A stretch of DNA of 64,000 nt from Rhodobacterales bacterium. GTDB taxonomy: Bacteria > Pseudomonadota > Alphaproteobacteria > Rhodobacterales > Rhodobacteraceae. The translations under genes and the position numbers were made by a program. The stretch spans positions 92,385 through 156,384 of the forward strand of contig PDSA01000025.1 of the NCBI GenBank assembly GCA_002748285.1, given 5' to 3'. Shown here piece after piece: positions 28,526 to 37,220 of the stretch (position 1 is the first letter of the stretch; the number at the start of each line of letters is the position of its first letter). The notes beneath the pieces were generated by a model, which saw only the letters and a list, made by a program, of their open reading frames with translations, made no database searches and was not told where the DNA came from.

Positions 28526-29311
28526 ATGGTTGAACTGACGCTCCCCAAAAATTCACGCATGGTTGTGGGTAAAACTTGGCCCAAGCCCGAAGGGGCCACC
28601 AATATCCGCAAATTCAAGATTTACCGCTGGAACCCGGATGACGGCAAAAACCCCCGCATTGATACCTATTTCATTGATCTGGACAAATGCGGCCCGATGA
28701 TACTGGACGCGTTGATCAAGATCAAAAACGAGATCGACCCCACCCTGACCTTCCGCCGCTCCTGCCGCGAAGGGATTTGTGGCTCTTGCGCGATGAATAT
28801 CGACGGCAAAAACCGGCTGGCCTGTATTTTCGGCATTGATCAGGTTCGGGGCGATGTCAAAATCTACCCGCTGCCGCATATGTCGGTGGTCAAGGATCTG
28901 ATCCCGGATCTGACCAATTTCTATGCCCAACATGCCTCGATCATGCCGTGGCTGGAAACCGGCGACAACCGGCCCGAAGATGGCAAGGAATGGAAGCAAT
29001 CCATCGAAGAGCGCAAACTGCTGGATGGGCTCTATGAATGCGTGATGTGCGCCAGCTGCTCGACCTCCTGCCCCAGCTATTGGTGGAACTCTGACCGCTA
29101 TCTGGGCCCGGCGGCGCTGTTGCACGCCTATCGCTGGATTATCGACAGCCGCGATCAGGCCCAGCCCGAACGGCTGGATGCGTTGGACGACCCGTTCAAG
29201 ATGTATCGCTGCCACACCATCATGAACTGCACCAACACCTGCCCCAAAGGCCTGAACCCGGCCAAGGCGATTGCGCAGATAAAAAAGAAAATGTTTGAGC
29301 GCACCCTGTAA
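28526..29311 (+). CDS. sdhB: Succinate dehydrogenase iron-sulfur subunit
   Basis: 261-aa subunit passing electrons from FAD to ubiquinone. The N-terminal plant-type ferredoxin domain carries the [2Fe-2S] ligands in [14 protein letters not shown] and LAC. The C-terminal domain has [16 protein letters not shown] and [17 protein letters not shown] for the [4Fe-4S] and [3Fe-4S] clusters. Last gene of the operon, followed by a terminator at 29360. Confidence 0.97.
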   Translation: MVELTLPKNSRMVVGKTWPKPEGATNIRKFKIYRWNPDDGKNPRIDTYFIDLDKCGPMILDALIKIKNEIDPTLTFRRSCREGICGSCAMNIDGKNRLACIFGIDQVRGDVKIYPLPHMSVVKDLIPDLTNFYAQHASIMPWLETGDNRPEDGKEWKQSIEERKLLDGLYECVMCASCSTSCPSYWWNSDRYLGPAALLHAYRWIIDSRDQAQPERLDALDDPFKMYRCHTIMNCTNTCPKGLNPAKAIAQIKKKMFERTL

Positions 29312-29359
29312 CGGGGCCAGAGCTGCATCGGCATGGCTTTCGGCACCAGACACCATAAA

Positions 29360-29396
29360 AAAGGGCGGGTTGTTCGCAGCCGCGCCCTTTGTTTTT
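29360..29396 (+). terminator. Terminator of the sdh operon
   Basis: AAAGGGCG (29360-29367) pairs with CGCCCTTT (29383-29390) and is followed by GTTTTT. It lies 49 bp after the sdhB stop. Confidence 0.8.
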
Positions 29397-29472
29397 AACA
29401 ATCGCCCTGTGGCCCCGGATGCGCCCTTTGGCAAGGCTTTTCAACAGCATCAGCGCAAAATGAATTGACTTC

Positions 29473-29508
29473 GGCCAAAGGACACAATCAGAACTGTGTC
29501 CTTTGGCC
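29473..29508. repeat. Perfect 14-bp inverted repeat upstream of ABC transporter
   Basis: GGCCAAAGGACACA / TGTGTCCTTTGGCC with an 8-nt loop (ATCAGAAC), 114 bp before the ATPase start. No T-run follows on the plus strand. It could be an operator, an RNA hairpin or a processing signal. Confidence 0.7.
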
Positions 29509-29621
29509 ATAAAACCTTAAAAACCGCCCCGCAGATGATTGCGATTCGGCCCTCTGACGGGTTATGGCACCCCCACAGACAGAATCCGCATAGCAACCGC
29601 CACAACAGGAAAGCGGCGCAA

Positions 29622-31142
29622 ATGACGCAAAAACTGCTGGAAATCGACCGGCTCAGCAAAGCCTATCCCGGGGTCATCGCCAATGACTCGGTGTCTTTTG
29701 ACATTGATGCCGGTGAAATTCACGCCCTGCTGGGGGAAAACGGGGCTGGCAAATCGACGCTGGTGAAAATGATCTACGGGCTGGTGCGCCCGGATTCGGG
29801 CCGCATGACCCTGCTGGGGAAACCCTATGCCCCCACCGACCCCCGCGCCGCCCGCCATAGCGGCATTGCCATGGTGTTTCAGCATTTCTCGCTGTTCGAG
29901 GCGATGAGCGTGGCGGAAAATGTCGCGCTGGGGATGGAGCATCCGCCACGTCAGAGTGCTTTGGCCGCGCAAATCAAACAGGTCAGCCAGAATTACGGCC
30001 TGCCACTGGACCCGCAGCGCCTGGTCGGTGATCTCTCGGCCGGGGAGCGCCAGCGGGTTGAGATCATTCGTTGCCTGCTGCAAAATCCGAAATTGCTGAT
30101 CATGGATGAACCCACCTCGGTTCTGACCCCGCAAGAGGTCGAGATCCTGTTTCGCACCCTGCGCCAGCTGTCCAGCGAAGGCACGGCGATCTTGTATATC
30201 TCGCACAAGCTCGAAGAAATCCGCAGCCTGTGTGATCACGCCACCATCCTGCGCCATGGCAAAGTGGTGGATAACTGTATCCCGCAGGAAAAATCCGCCC
30301 GCGAGCTGGCAGAAATGATGGTGGGCAGTGCTCTACATCAGCCTCTGCGCGATCAGGCGCAGTTTGGTGAGGTGGTGCTGGAGCTGGATAATGTCTCGAC
30401 CCCGGCCAAGAGCCAGTTCAGCACCGCTTTGAAAAACATCAGCCTGTCGGTGCGTGCCGGCGAGATTTTGGGCATTGGCGGCGTGGCCGGCAATGGGCAG
30501 GAGGAATTGCTATCGGTGATTTCAGGCGAAACCACAGCCGCCGCGCAAACCGCCAAATTCAACGGCACCCCGATTGGCAATCTCGGCCCCAATGCCCGGC
30601 GGCAAATCCGGGTGCTTTCGGCCCCGGAAGAGCGTCTGGGCCACGCCGCCGCCCCGGATATGAGCCTGACCGAAAACGCCCTGCTGACCGCCGCCGAGCA
30701 GCAAAACCTGCTGAAACGCGGTTTTGTCGACTGGAGCAAGACCCGCAAATTCGCCGAAAATGTGATTCAGGAATTTGACGTGCGCACCCCCGGCGCAGGC
30801 ACGGCGGCGCGCGCCTTATCTGGAGGCAATTTGCAGAAATATGTGATCGGGCGCGAGGTGCTGCAAAAGCCGCAAGTGCTGATCGTCAACCAACCCACCT
30901 GGGGGGTGGATGCCTCAGCCGCGGCGCAAATCCGGCAATCGCTGCTGGATCTGGCAAAAAACGGCACTGCTGTGGTGGTGATCTCGCAGGATCTGGAGGA
31001 GCTGATGGAAATCTCGGACAATTTCTGCGCCCTCAACGAAGGCCGCCTCAGCCCGCCGCACCCAACCAAAGGCATCACGCTGGAACAAATCGGCCTGATG
31101 CTGGGCGGCGCGGCCACAGAACAGGAAAACGCCAATGTTTAG
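29622..31142 (+). CDS. Nucleoside/sugar-type ABC transporter, double ATPase subunit
   Basis: 506-aa protein with two fused ABC domains. The first is complete: Walker A GENGAGKST, signature LSAGERQRVEI, Walker B LLIMDEPTSV. In the second the Walker A is degenerate (GGVAGNGQEELLS) and the signature is LSGGNLQKYV. This layout is typical of BMP-type nucleoside/purine importers and sugar importers. It overlaps the first permease by 8 bp. The gene for a substrate-binding protein is not next to it. Confidence 0.9.
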   Translation: MTQKLLEIDRLSKAYPGVIANDSVSFDIDAGEIHALLGENGAGKSTLVKMIYGLVRPDSGRMTLLGKPYAPTDPRAARHSGIAMVFQHFSLFEAMSVAENVALGMEHPPRQSALAAQIKQVSQNYGLPLDPQRLVGDLSAGERQRVEIIRCLLQNPKLLIMDEPTSVLTPQEVEILFRTLRQLSSEGTAILYISHKLEEIRSLCDHATILRHGKVVDNCIPQEKSARELAEMMVGSALHQPLRDQAQFGEVVLELDNVSTPAKSQFSTALKNISLSVRAGEILGIGGVAGNGQEELLSVISGETTAAAQTAKFNGTPIGNLGPNARRQIRVLSAPEERLGHAAAPDMSLTENALLTAAEQQNLLKRGFVDWSKTRKFAENVIQEFDVRTPGAGTAARALSGGNLQKYVIGREVLQKPQVLIVNQPTWGVDASAAAQIRQSLLDLAKNGTAVVVISQDLEELMEISDNFCALNEGRLSPPHPTKGITLEQIGLMLGGAATEQENANV

Positions 31143-32220
31143 GCTGGAAAAACGCCCCACCCCATCCCGCGCCTGGACCATCGCCACTCCGGTGCTGGCG
31201 GTTCTGATCACCATGATCGCCGGGGGCGTGATGTTTGCGCTGCTGGGCAAAGACCCGTTCGAAGCGATCCGCATCATTTTCTGGGACCCGCTGTTCAGCG
31301 AACAATTCGCCAGCTATTCCCGCCCGCAGCTGCTGGTCAAGGCCGGGCCGCTGATCCTGATTGCCATCGGATTATCCTTTGGATTTCAGGCCGGCATCTG
31401 GAATATCGGGGCCGAGGGCCAATATATTATCGGCGCTCTGTGCGGCGCGGGTGTGGGGCTGGCCTTTTACCCCACCGACAGCGCTCTGATCTTTCCGGCG
31501 ATGATTGTGGCCGGGCTGTTTGGCGGCTGGCTGTGGGCGATGATCCCGGCGATTTTGCAAAGCCGGTTTCACACCAATGAAATTCTGGTCTCGCTGCTGC
31601 TGGTTTATGTCGCCGAAGAGATCATGAAGGCCGCCTCATTCGGCATATTGCGCAACCCCGAGGGCCATGGCTTCCCCGGATCGCGCAATTTCCAGCAATA
31701 TGAGGCCGCCCATAATGCCGAGCTGCTGGCCAATACCGGCATGCATTGGGGCGTGGTGGCGGCGCTGATTGCGGTGATTTTCGCCTACGTGATCATGACG
31801 CGGCATTTGCTGGGCTTTCAGATCATGCTGGCCGGGCAATCGCCGCGCGCTGCCCGGTTTGGCGGGGTCAATCCGGCGCGGCTGGTGCTGATCTGCTTTG
31901 GGATCTCAGGCGCGCTGGCCGGCGTGGCCGGGCTGTTCGAAGTCACCGGGCCAGCGGGGCAAATCAGCCCGGATTTCAACTCGGGCTATGGGTTTACCGC
32001 GATCATCGTCGCCTTTCTGGGCCGTCTGAACCCGATCGGCATTTTGCTGGCCGGGCTGCTGATGGCGCTGACCTATATTGGCGGGGAACTGGCGCAGCTG
32101 ATGCTCAGCATCCCGCAACCGGCGATTCAGGCGTTTCAAGGGATGCTGTTGTTTTTCCTGCTAGCCATGGATCTGTTTTCAAATTACCGCATTCGCCGCA
32201 AAAAACCGGAGGCCCACTGA
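31135..32220 (+). CDS. ABC transporter permease (nucleoside-type), first subunit
   Basis: 361-aa inner-membrane permease of the BPD_transp_2 class with about 8-10 hydrophobic segments. Conserved features are LSFGFQAGIWNIGAEGQYIIGA and GINPARL-like FGGVNPARLVLI. It starts inside the ATPase gene and ends sharing TGATG with the second permease, so all three are translationally coupled. Substrate is inferred to be purine nucleosides or related compounds. Confidence 0.9.
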   Translation: MFRLEKRPTPSRAWTIATPVLAVLITMIAGGVMFALLGKDPFEAIRIIFWDPLFSEQFASYSRPQLLVKAGPLILIAIGLSFGFQAGIWNIGAEGQYIIGALCGAGVGLAFYPTDSALIFPAMIVAGLFGGWLWAMIPAILQSRFHTNEILVSLLLVYVAEEIMKAASFGILRNPEGHGFPGSRNFQQYEAAHNAELLANTGMHWGVVAALIAVIFAYVIMTRHLLGFQIMLAGQSPRAARFGGVNPARLVLICFGISGALAGVAGLFEVTGPAGQISPDFNSGYGFTAIIVAFLGRLNPIGILLAGLLMALTYIGGELAQLMLSIPQPAIQAFQGMLLFFLLAMDLFSNYRIRRKKPEAH

Positions 32221-33149
32221 TGGACGCATCCAGCATTGATATCAGCCTGTTGATCAGCGCGATGATGATCGCCGCCACCCCGATTTTGCTAGCCGCGTTA
32301 GGAGAGCTGGTGGTCGAAAAAACCGGCGTTCTGAACCTTGGCGTCGAAGGGATGATGATCATCGGCGCGATCAGCGGCTTTGCCACAGCGGTTCAAACCG
32401 GCAGCCCGCTGGCCGGATTTACAGGGGCCGCCGTCGCCGGGGCGGTTTTGTCGCTGTTATTTGCGTTTCTGACCCAGATCGCGCTGGCCAATCAGGTGGC
32501 TTCGGGGCTGGCGCTGACGCTGTTTGGGTTGGGGCTGTCTTCGTTGATCGGCACCAATTATGACGGGCTGATCCCGCCCGCCACCGCACCGCTGCATATC
32601 CCGCTGCTGGCCGATATTCCGGTGCTGGGGCCGATGCTGTTTCAACATGATCCCATGGTCTATGTCACCCTGCTGTTGACCGCCGCGATTTGGGCGCTGC
32701 TGAAATATAGCCGGATGGGGATGATCATCCGCGCCGTGGGGGAAAACCATGATGCGGCCCATGCGCTGGGGTATAAGGTGGTGCGGATTCGCATTCTGGC
32801 GATCCTGTTCGGCGGAGCCTGTGCCGGGTTGGGTGGCGCTTATCTGTCGCTGGTGCGGGTGCCGATCTGGACCGAGGGCATGACCGTGGGCGCCGGCTGG
32901 ATCGCGCTGGCGATTGTGGTGTTTGGGGCATGGCGGCCCTGGCGGGTGCTGGTCGGGGCTTATATTTTCAGCGGAGCCTCGGTGTTGCCGTTCAAATTGC
33001 AGGCGGTGGGCATTTCAATCCCGGTGCAATATCTGACCATGGCCCCTTATCTGATTACCATCATCGCGCTGGTGATCATCTCAAACTCGAAATCCCGCGC
33101 CAGCGGAGCGCCTGCCAGTCTGGGCAAGATCTTTCACGCTTCCAGCTAG
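32220..33149 (+). CDS. ABC transporter permease (nucleoside-type), second subunit
   Basis: 309-aa permease partner, BPD_transp_2 class. It opens with a first helix leading to ALGELVVEKTGVLNLGVEGMM, the hallmark of the second permease in BMP-type systems. Later it has VGENHDAAHALGYKV, then a conserved C-terminal helix pair. The ATG at 32220 overlaps the preceding TGA by 1 bp. Confidence 0.9.
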   Translation: MDASSIDISLLISAMMIAATPILLAALGELVVEKTGVLNLGVEGMMIIGAISGFATAVQTGSPLAGFTGAAVAGAVLSLLFAFLTQIALANQVASGLALTLFGLGLSSLIGTNYDGLIPPATAPLHIPLLADIPVLGPMLFQHDPMVYVTLLLTAAIWALLKYSRMGMIIRAVGENHDAAHALGYKVVRIRILAILFGGACAGLGGAYLSLVRVPIWTEGMTVGAGWIALAIVVFGAWRPWRVLVGAYIFSGASVLPFKLQAVGISIPVQYLTMAPYLITIIALVIISNSKSRASGAPASLGKIFHASS

Positions 33150-33339
33150 GAATAGGGTATCAGGCCGTAGGGGGCTGTTTTGCATAATAAGCGTGGGCAA
33201 GGAAAGCGGGCCCGACGCTGAGCAAAGTGATTGTCCCTGCACCTTGCCCCAAGGCGGAAAACAACGCCTTCAGGCCCGCACCCGACACCCGGATGCGGCA
33301 CCGTGCAAACGGCCCTCGATAGGAAAACAGGCTACGCCC

Positions 33340-33648
33340 TTAGCGCGGCTTGCGGGTCTCAACCGGGATCGCAACCGGCTGCATATCCAGCACCAGCGGG
33401 TCACGCTTGCCACCGCTTGGCTCGTCCTCATGTGGCAGGCGCATGATGGCGATGCCAAACTGAACGCCGGAAAACACAATGCCGTTAAACATGAACAGCA
33501 TCACACCCGCGACCCAGCCCATATTCGAGCTGCTGACCAAGTGCCATAGATTGGCAACGTTGAAATAAAGCAACATCCCGACAAACACCGCCGACAGGCC
33601 AAAGCCAAACAGCACGTTGCGGATATAAAGACTGACGAGTTTAGGCAT
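33340..33648 (-). CDS. Small membrane protein of unknown function
   Basis: 102-aa protein with two membrane helices (about 11-35 and 44-68) and a polar, Pro/Arg-containing C-terminal tail. The ATG at 33648 is preceded by GGGGAT; a TTG seven codons earlier lacks a ribosome-binding site. No catalytic motif is seen. It is monocistronic, convergent with the ABC operon across 190 bp (33150-33339) in which I see no gene. Confidence 0.72.
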   Translation of the reverse strand: MPKLVSLYIRNVLFGFGLSAVFVGMLLYFNVANLWHLVSSSNMGWVAGVMLFMFNGIVFSGVQFGIAIMRLPHEDEPSGGKRDPLVLDMQPVAIPVETRKPR

Positions 33649-33791
33649 GAAAATCCCCGTTCTGTTCAAGCTAAGGCCATACTACAAAATTCAGCACCAA
33701 TGGCAAGCGCGACAAAAGCCCTCAGCCATCGATTTACAACTTTGTAATGCCCGCAGGCTTGCGGTTTTGTTAATTTTGTTTCCGGCAATGC

Positions 33792-34607
33792 TTATTTTTC
33801 GATTTTCCCGGCCATGATCGCAATGGCTTTCTGATAGACAGTGGCGGCATTCCATTCCTTGATCACTTTGAAATTGGGCTGCCCCGGCTGATACCCCTTG
33901 CCCGGTTTCCAGCCCTTTTTGCGCAGGAAATTGGCGGTGCTGGCCAGCGCATCGGCCATATTGTTCATATCCAGACGGCCATCGCCATTTCCATCCACCC
34001 CGTATTTCAGCACATTTCCCAGCAAGAACTGGGTGTGGCCCATCTCGCCATGCTTGGCCCCGATGGATTTGGGCGACAGCGCCCCACGATCCACCAGCTT
34101 CAGCCCGGCGATGAAATGCGGGGTAAAGAAATCCGAGCGCCGGCAGTCATAGGCCAAGGTCGCCGCAGCCGAGATCACATTGCTGTCGCCCATGAAACGG
34201 CCAAAGCCGGTCTCCATACCGTGAATGGCCACCAGCACTGCCGCGGGGACTCCATAGCGTTTTTCCAGACTGGCATAAAACCCAGGATTGCGGGCGATGC
34301 GTTTGCGCCCCTGGGCGATGATGGTATTGGCCCCGCGAATTTGCATGAATTTCTCAAGCGAGTATTTAAAGCTCTTCTGGTTGCGATCCGCCGCAATGGT
34401 GCGTTTGGCATAAACCGCCCCGTTCAGCGCCGCCAGCCCACGCTTGCCCACGCCGGCCTTTTTGGCCTGTTTGGCGATGGCGGCTTTCCAGGCATTGAAC
34501 CCGGTAGAGCTATTGCCGCATTTGGCCGGAGCGGCCTGAGCCGGGCTAAAGGCAAGGCACAAACCCAAGCCAGCGGCCAAGGTCGCAGAGATGAAAAAAC
34601 GGGGCAT
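33792..34607 (-). CDS. Lytic murein transglycosylase, MltB type
   Basis: 271-aa exported peptidoglycan lyase. It has a signal peptide (1-25, cleavage after AQA) and an SLT_2/MltB domain with the catalytic Glu in HGMETGFGRFMGD and the downstream GHTQFLLGNVLKYGVDGNGDG. The ATG at 34607 has the strong site AGGAGGG. It lacks an obvious lipobox, so it is probably soluble in the periplasm, and it lacks the C-terminal peptidoglycan-binding domain of longer relatives. Confidence 0.92.
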   Translation of the reverse strand: MPRFFISATLAAGLGLCLAFSPAQAAPAKCGNSSTGFNAWKAAIAKQAKKAGVGKRGLAALNGAVYAKRTIAADRNQKSFKYSLEKFMQIRGANTIIAQGRKRIARNPGFYASLEKRYGVPAAVLVAIHGMETGFGRFMGDSNVISAAATLAYDCRRSDFFTPHFIAGLKLVDRGALSPKSIGAKHGEMGHTQFLLGNVLKYGVDGNGDGRLDMNNMADALASTANFLRKKGWKPGKGYQPGQPNFKVIKEWNAATVYQKAIAIMAGKIEK

Positions 34608-34813
34608 GATCCCTCCTGTCAATTAAACCTAAATCAAATGCTGCCGAACCATAGCCCGACTTTTGAAGAATGGCAAAAGGGTGATTGGTGCAGGATGTAT
34701 GAAAATCGCCAAAAACGCACAGGACAGGCCAAGGATGCGTCCTGAAAAGCCCGGATCATCCGCCCACAGGGCTTACCCGAAAGCTGACGACATCTGGGAA
34801 CTGCGCTCTGGGC

Positions 34814-36082
34814 CTAGTCTTTGACCGCTGCGTGACTGCCCTCTTCCTGCGCCGATTCGATGAACACCTCTTGTGCAACCTCCATGATTACTGGCGAAGC
34901 GGTCGGGGTGATGGGCGAATAGCTGACGGTTTCTTCCACCGGAATCGCCGCACGCTGGGTCATGCGATAGGCCGCGTAAAGCGCCAACAGCAACATCAGG
35001 CTGGCGAGAAACAAAAAGAAGCCCCCAGGCCCGATCTGCCCCATGATCCAACCAATACTCAGCGGCCCGGCAATCGCCCCCAGACCGTTGATAAAATTAA
35101 ACCCACCCGAAGCCGCGGGCATATCCTCGACTTCGAGGTAGTCATTGGCATAGGCAATCAGCAGCGGGTAAAGCGGGTTCGCCATGCCACCCAGCAAAAA
35201 CGAGGCCATCAGAAGCAGCATGAAATTGTGTTCAAACACATAACCCAACAAAGCGCTGACGCAGCCAAACAGCGCAATCGCCATGATCAGCACCCGCCGG
35301 TCTACCCGGTCTGACAGCCAGCCGATCGGGTATTGAAACACCAGCGCTCCGACATAGATCGAGGCCACGAAAATCGAGATTTCCGCCAAACTCAGCCCCG
35401 CCACCGTGCCATAGACTGCCGACATGGCGAATTGCGCGGAAAACACCCCACCCATCAGGAACATGCCGACAAAGCTGAGCGGCGAGGCGTGGTATAGCTC
35501 CTTTAAGCTCATGGATTTGGCGGCCTCAAAGGCCGGGGTCGGGCTGATCGACAGCAGGATCGGCGCAAATGAAATGGACACAAGCACCGAAGACACCACG
35601 AACAGCTCATACCCCGCCGGATCGCCCAGCATCAGCAGCCCCTGCGCCGTCACCACGCCCGCCATCTGCACCAGCATGTAAAGCGACAGCGCCTGACCAC
35701 GATTTTCGTTGCTGGCCGAATTGTTCAGCCAGCTTTCCGCCGTCACATACACGCCTGAAAAGCAAAAGCCGATCACCATGCGCCCCAGCACCCAGGTCAC
35801 CGAATAGGGCAGCGCCGGGTAGAGGATCAGCACTGCCGAAATGAACGAAGCCAGCGCGGCAAACACCCGCACATGCCCCACCCGCCGGATCAAGGCCGGG
35901 GTCAGATGCGAGCCCCCCAGAAAGCCGACGAAATAGGCCGACATCACCACCGACATGGTCAGGGTCGAAAACTGCTCCATGCCGCCGCGCACCCCCAGCA
36001 GGGTGCCTTGCAGGCCGTTGCCGATCATCAGAAACAGCATCCCCAGCAGCAACGCCCAAGAGCTTTTTAACACCTGCAACAT
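34814..36082 (-). CDS. Major facilitator superfamily transporter
   Basis: 422-aa protein with about 12 membrane helices resembling the YcaD/UMF1-like MFS group. Conserved features include GFLGGSHLTPALIRRVGHVRVF (loop 2-3), VTAESWLNN after helix 5, and QYPIGWLSDRVDRR between helices 8 and 9. The C-terminal tail of about 40 residues is hydrophilic and acidic. The substrate is unknown. It is followed on the same strand by nothing close; queA lies 55 bp upstream. Confidence 0.88.
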   Translation of the reverse strand: MLQVLKSSWALLLGMLFLMIGNGLQGTLLGVRGGMEQFSTLTMSVVMSAYFVGFLGGSHLTPALIRRVGHVRVFAALASFISAVLILYPALPYSVTWVLGRMVIGFCFSGVYVTAESWLNNSASNENRGQALSLYMLVQMAGVVTAQGLLMLGDPAGYELFVVSSVLVSISFAPILLSISPTPAFEAAKSMSLKELYHASPLSFVGMFLMGGVFSAQFAMSAVYGTVAGLSLAEISIFVASIYVGALVFQYPIGWLSDRVDRRVLIMAIALFGCVSALLGYVFEHNFMLLLMASFLLGGMANPLYPLLIAYANDYLEVEDMPAASGGFNFINGLGAIAGPLSIGWIMGQIGPGGFFLFLASLMLLLALYAAYRMTQRAAIPVEETVSYSPITPTASPVIMEVAQEVFIESAQEEGSHAAVKD

Positions 36083-36137
36083 GACATCACCCCATTTGGT
36101 TTAATAACAGTTGATATACGACAAAATCCGGGCGCGC

Positions 36138-37220
36138 TTACCCATCGGCGACTTGTCCGTGCCGTTTTTGAGCGTTCGGAAATAAAATCGAACTGTCGCC
36201 GTAGGAAAAGAAGCGATATTTCTGCTGGATCGCGTGGCGGTAAATCCGCTGCATCCGTTCGGTCCCCATCAGGGCCGAAACCAGCATCAGCAGGGTGGAT
36301 TTGGGCAGGTGGAAATTGGTCATCAGCCCGTCGGTGACTTCAAACGTATAACCGGGGCGGATGAAAATATCGGTTTCGCCCTGCCAGGGGTGGATTTGCC
36401 CGCCGCTGGCGGCCGTCTCAATCAGCCGCAACGCGGTGGTGCCGACCGCGATGATGCGGCCTCCAGCCTGACGGGTCTGGTTAATCTCATCCGCGGCCCG
36501 GGCGCTGACTCGGCCCCATTCGGAATGCATCTTGTGCTGGCTGACATCCTCGACCTTGACTGGCAGAAACGTGCCCGCCCCGACATGCAGGGTGACATGG
36601 GTGAAATCGACCCCAAGGGCGGCGATCTGATCCAGCAGCGCAGCGTCAAAATGCAGTGACGCGGTGGGCGCGGCCACCGCCCCTTTGTGGCGGGCAAACA
36701 CGGTTTGATAATCCTGCCGGTCCTGCTGATCCGCCGGGCGTTTTGAGGCAATATAGGGCGGCAAAGGCATCATCCCGGTGGCCGACAGCGCGGCATCAAA
36801 CGCATCCCCCCTCAGGTTAAAGCGCAAACGCCCCACCCCGTCTTCTTTGCCAATCAACCGGGCGGAAAAATCATCGGCAAAGACCACCTCTTCGCCCATT
36901 TTCAGCTTTTTCAGCGGCTTGATTAGCGCCGTCCAGTCTCCGCTCTGGTCGGGCTCCAGCAACGTCACTTCGATCCGGGCCGACACCGGCCCCTGAGCGC
37001 TGTTGCGATGGCGCTGCCCAAACAGCCGTGCGGCGATCACTTTGGTATCGTTCAGCACCAGCCGATCACCGGGTTGCAGCACCGAAGGCAGATCCGTGAT
37101 TGACAGATCCCGGAGCCCATCACCCTCGGCCACCAGCAGGCGGGCGGCGGTGCGGGGGCGCGCGGGGCGGGTGGCGATCAGTTGCTCGGGCAGGTCGAAA
37201 TCAAAATCAGACAGTTTCAT
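36138..37220 (-). CDS. queA: S-adenosylmethionine:tRNA ribosyltransferase-isomerase
   Basis: 360-aa enzyme that transfers the ribosyl part of SAM to preQ1 in tRNA, forming epoxyqueuosine. The family N-terminus ([23 protein letters not shown]) and [29 protein letters not shown], and the C-terminal [12 protein letters not shown] are all present. Its ATG overlaps the stop of the AsmA-like gene by 4 bp, an unusual pairing of tRNA modification with envelope biogenesis. Confidence 0.96.
   Translation of the reverse strand: MKLSDFDFDLPEQLIATRPARPRTAARLLVAEGDGLRDLSITDLPSVLQPGDRLVLNDTKVIAARLFGQRHRNSAQGPVSARIEVTLLEPDQSGDWTALIKPLKKLKMGEEVVFADDFSARLIGKEDGVGRLRFNLRGDAFDAALSATGMMPLPPYIASKRPADQQDRQDYQTVFARHKGAVAAPTASLHFDAALLDQIAALGVDFTHVTLHVGAGTFLPVKVEDVSQHKMHSEWGRVSARAADEINQTRQAGGRIIAVGTTALRLIETAASGGQIHPWQGETDIFIRPGYTFEVTDGLMTNFHLPKSTLLMLVSALMGTERMQRIYRHAIQQKYRFFSYGDSSILFPNAQKRHGQVADG

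Larger units (their letters stand above)
29312..29621. other. Intergenic region between sdhB and the ABC transporter
   Basis: 310 bp. It contains the sdh terminator (29360-29396) and a perfect 14-bp-stem inverted repeat (29473-29508). No gene is supported; a possible upstream extension of the ABC ATPase frame to 29496 lacks homology. Confidence 0.6.
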
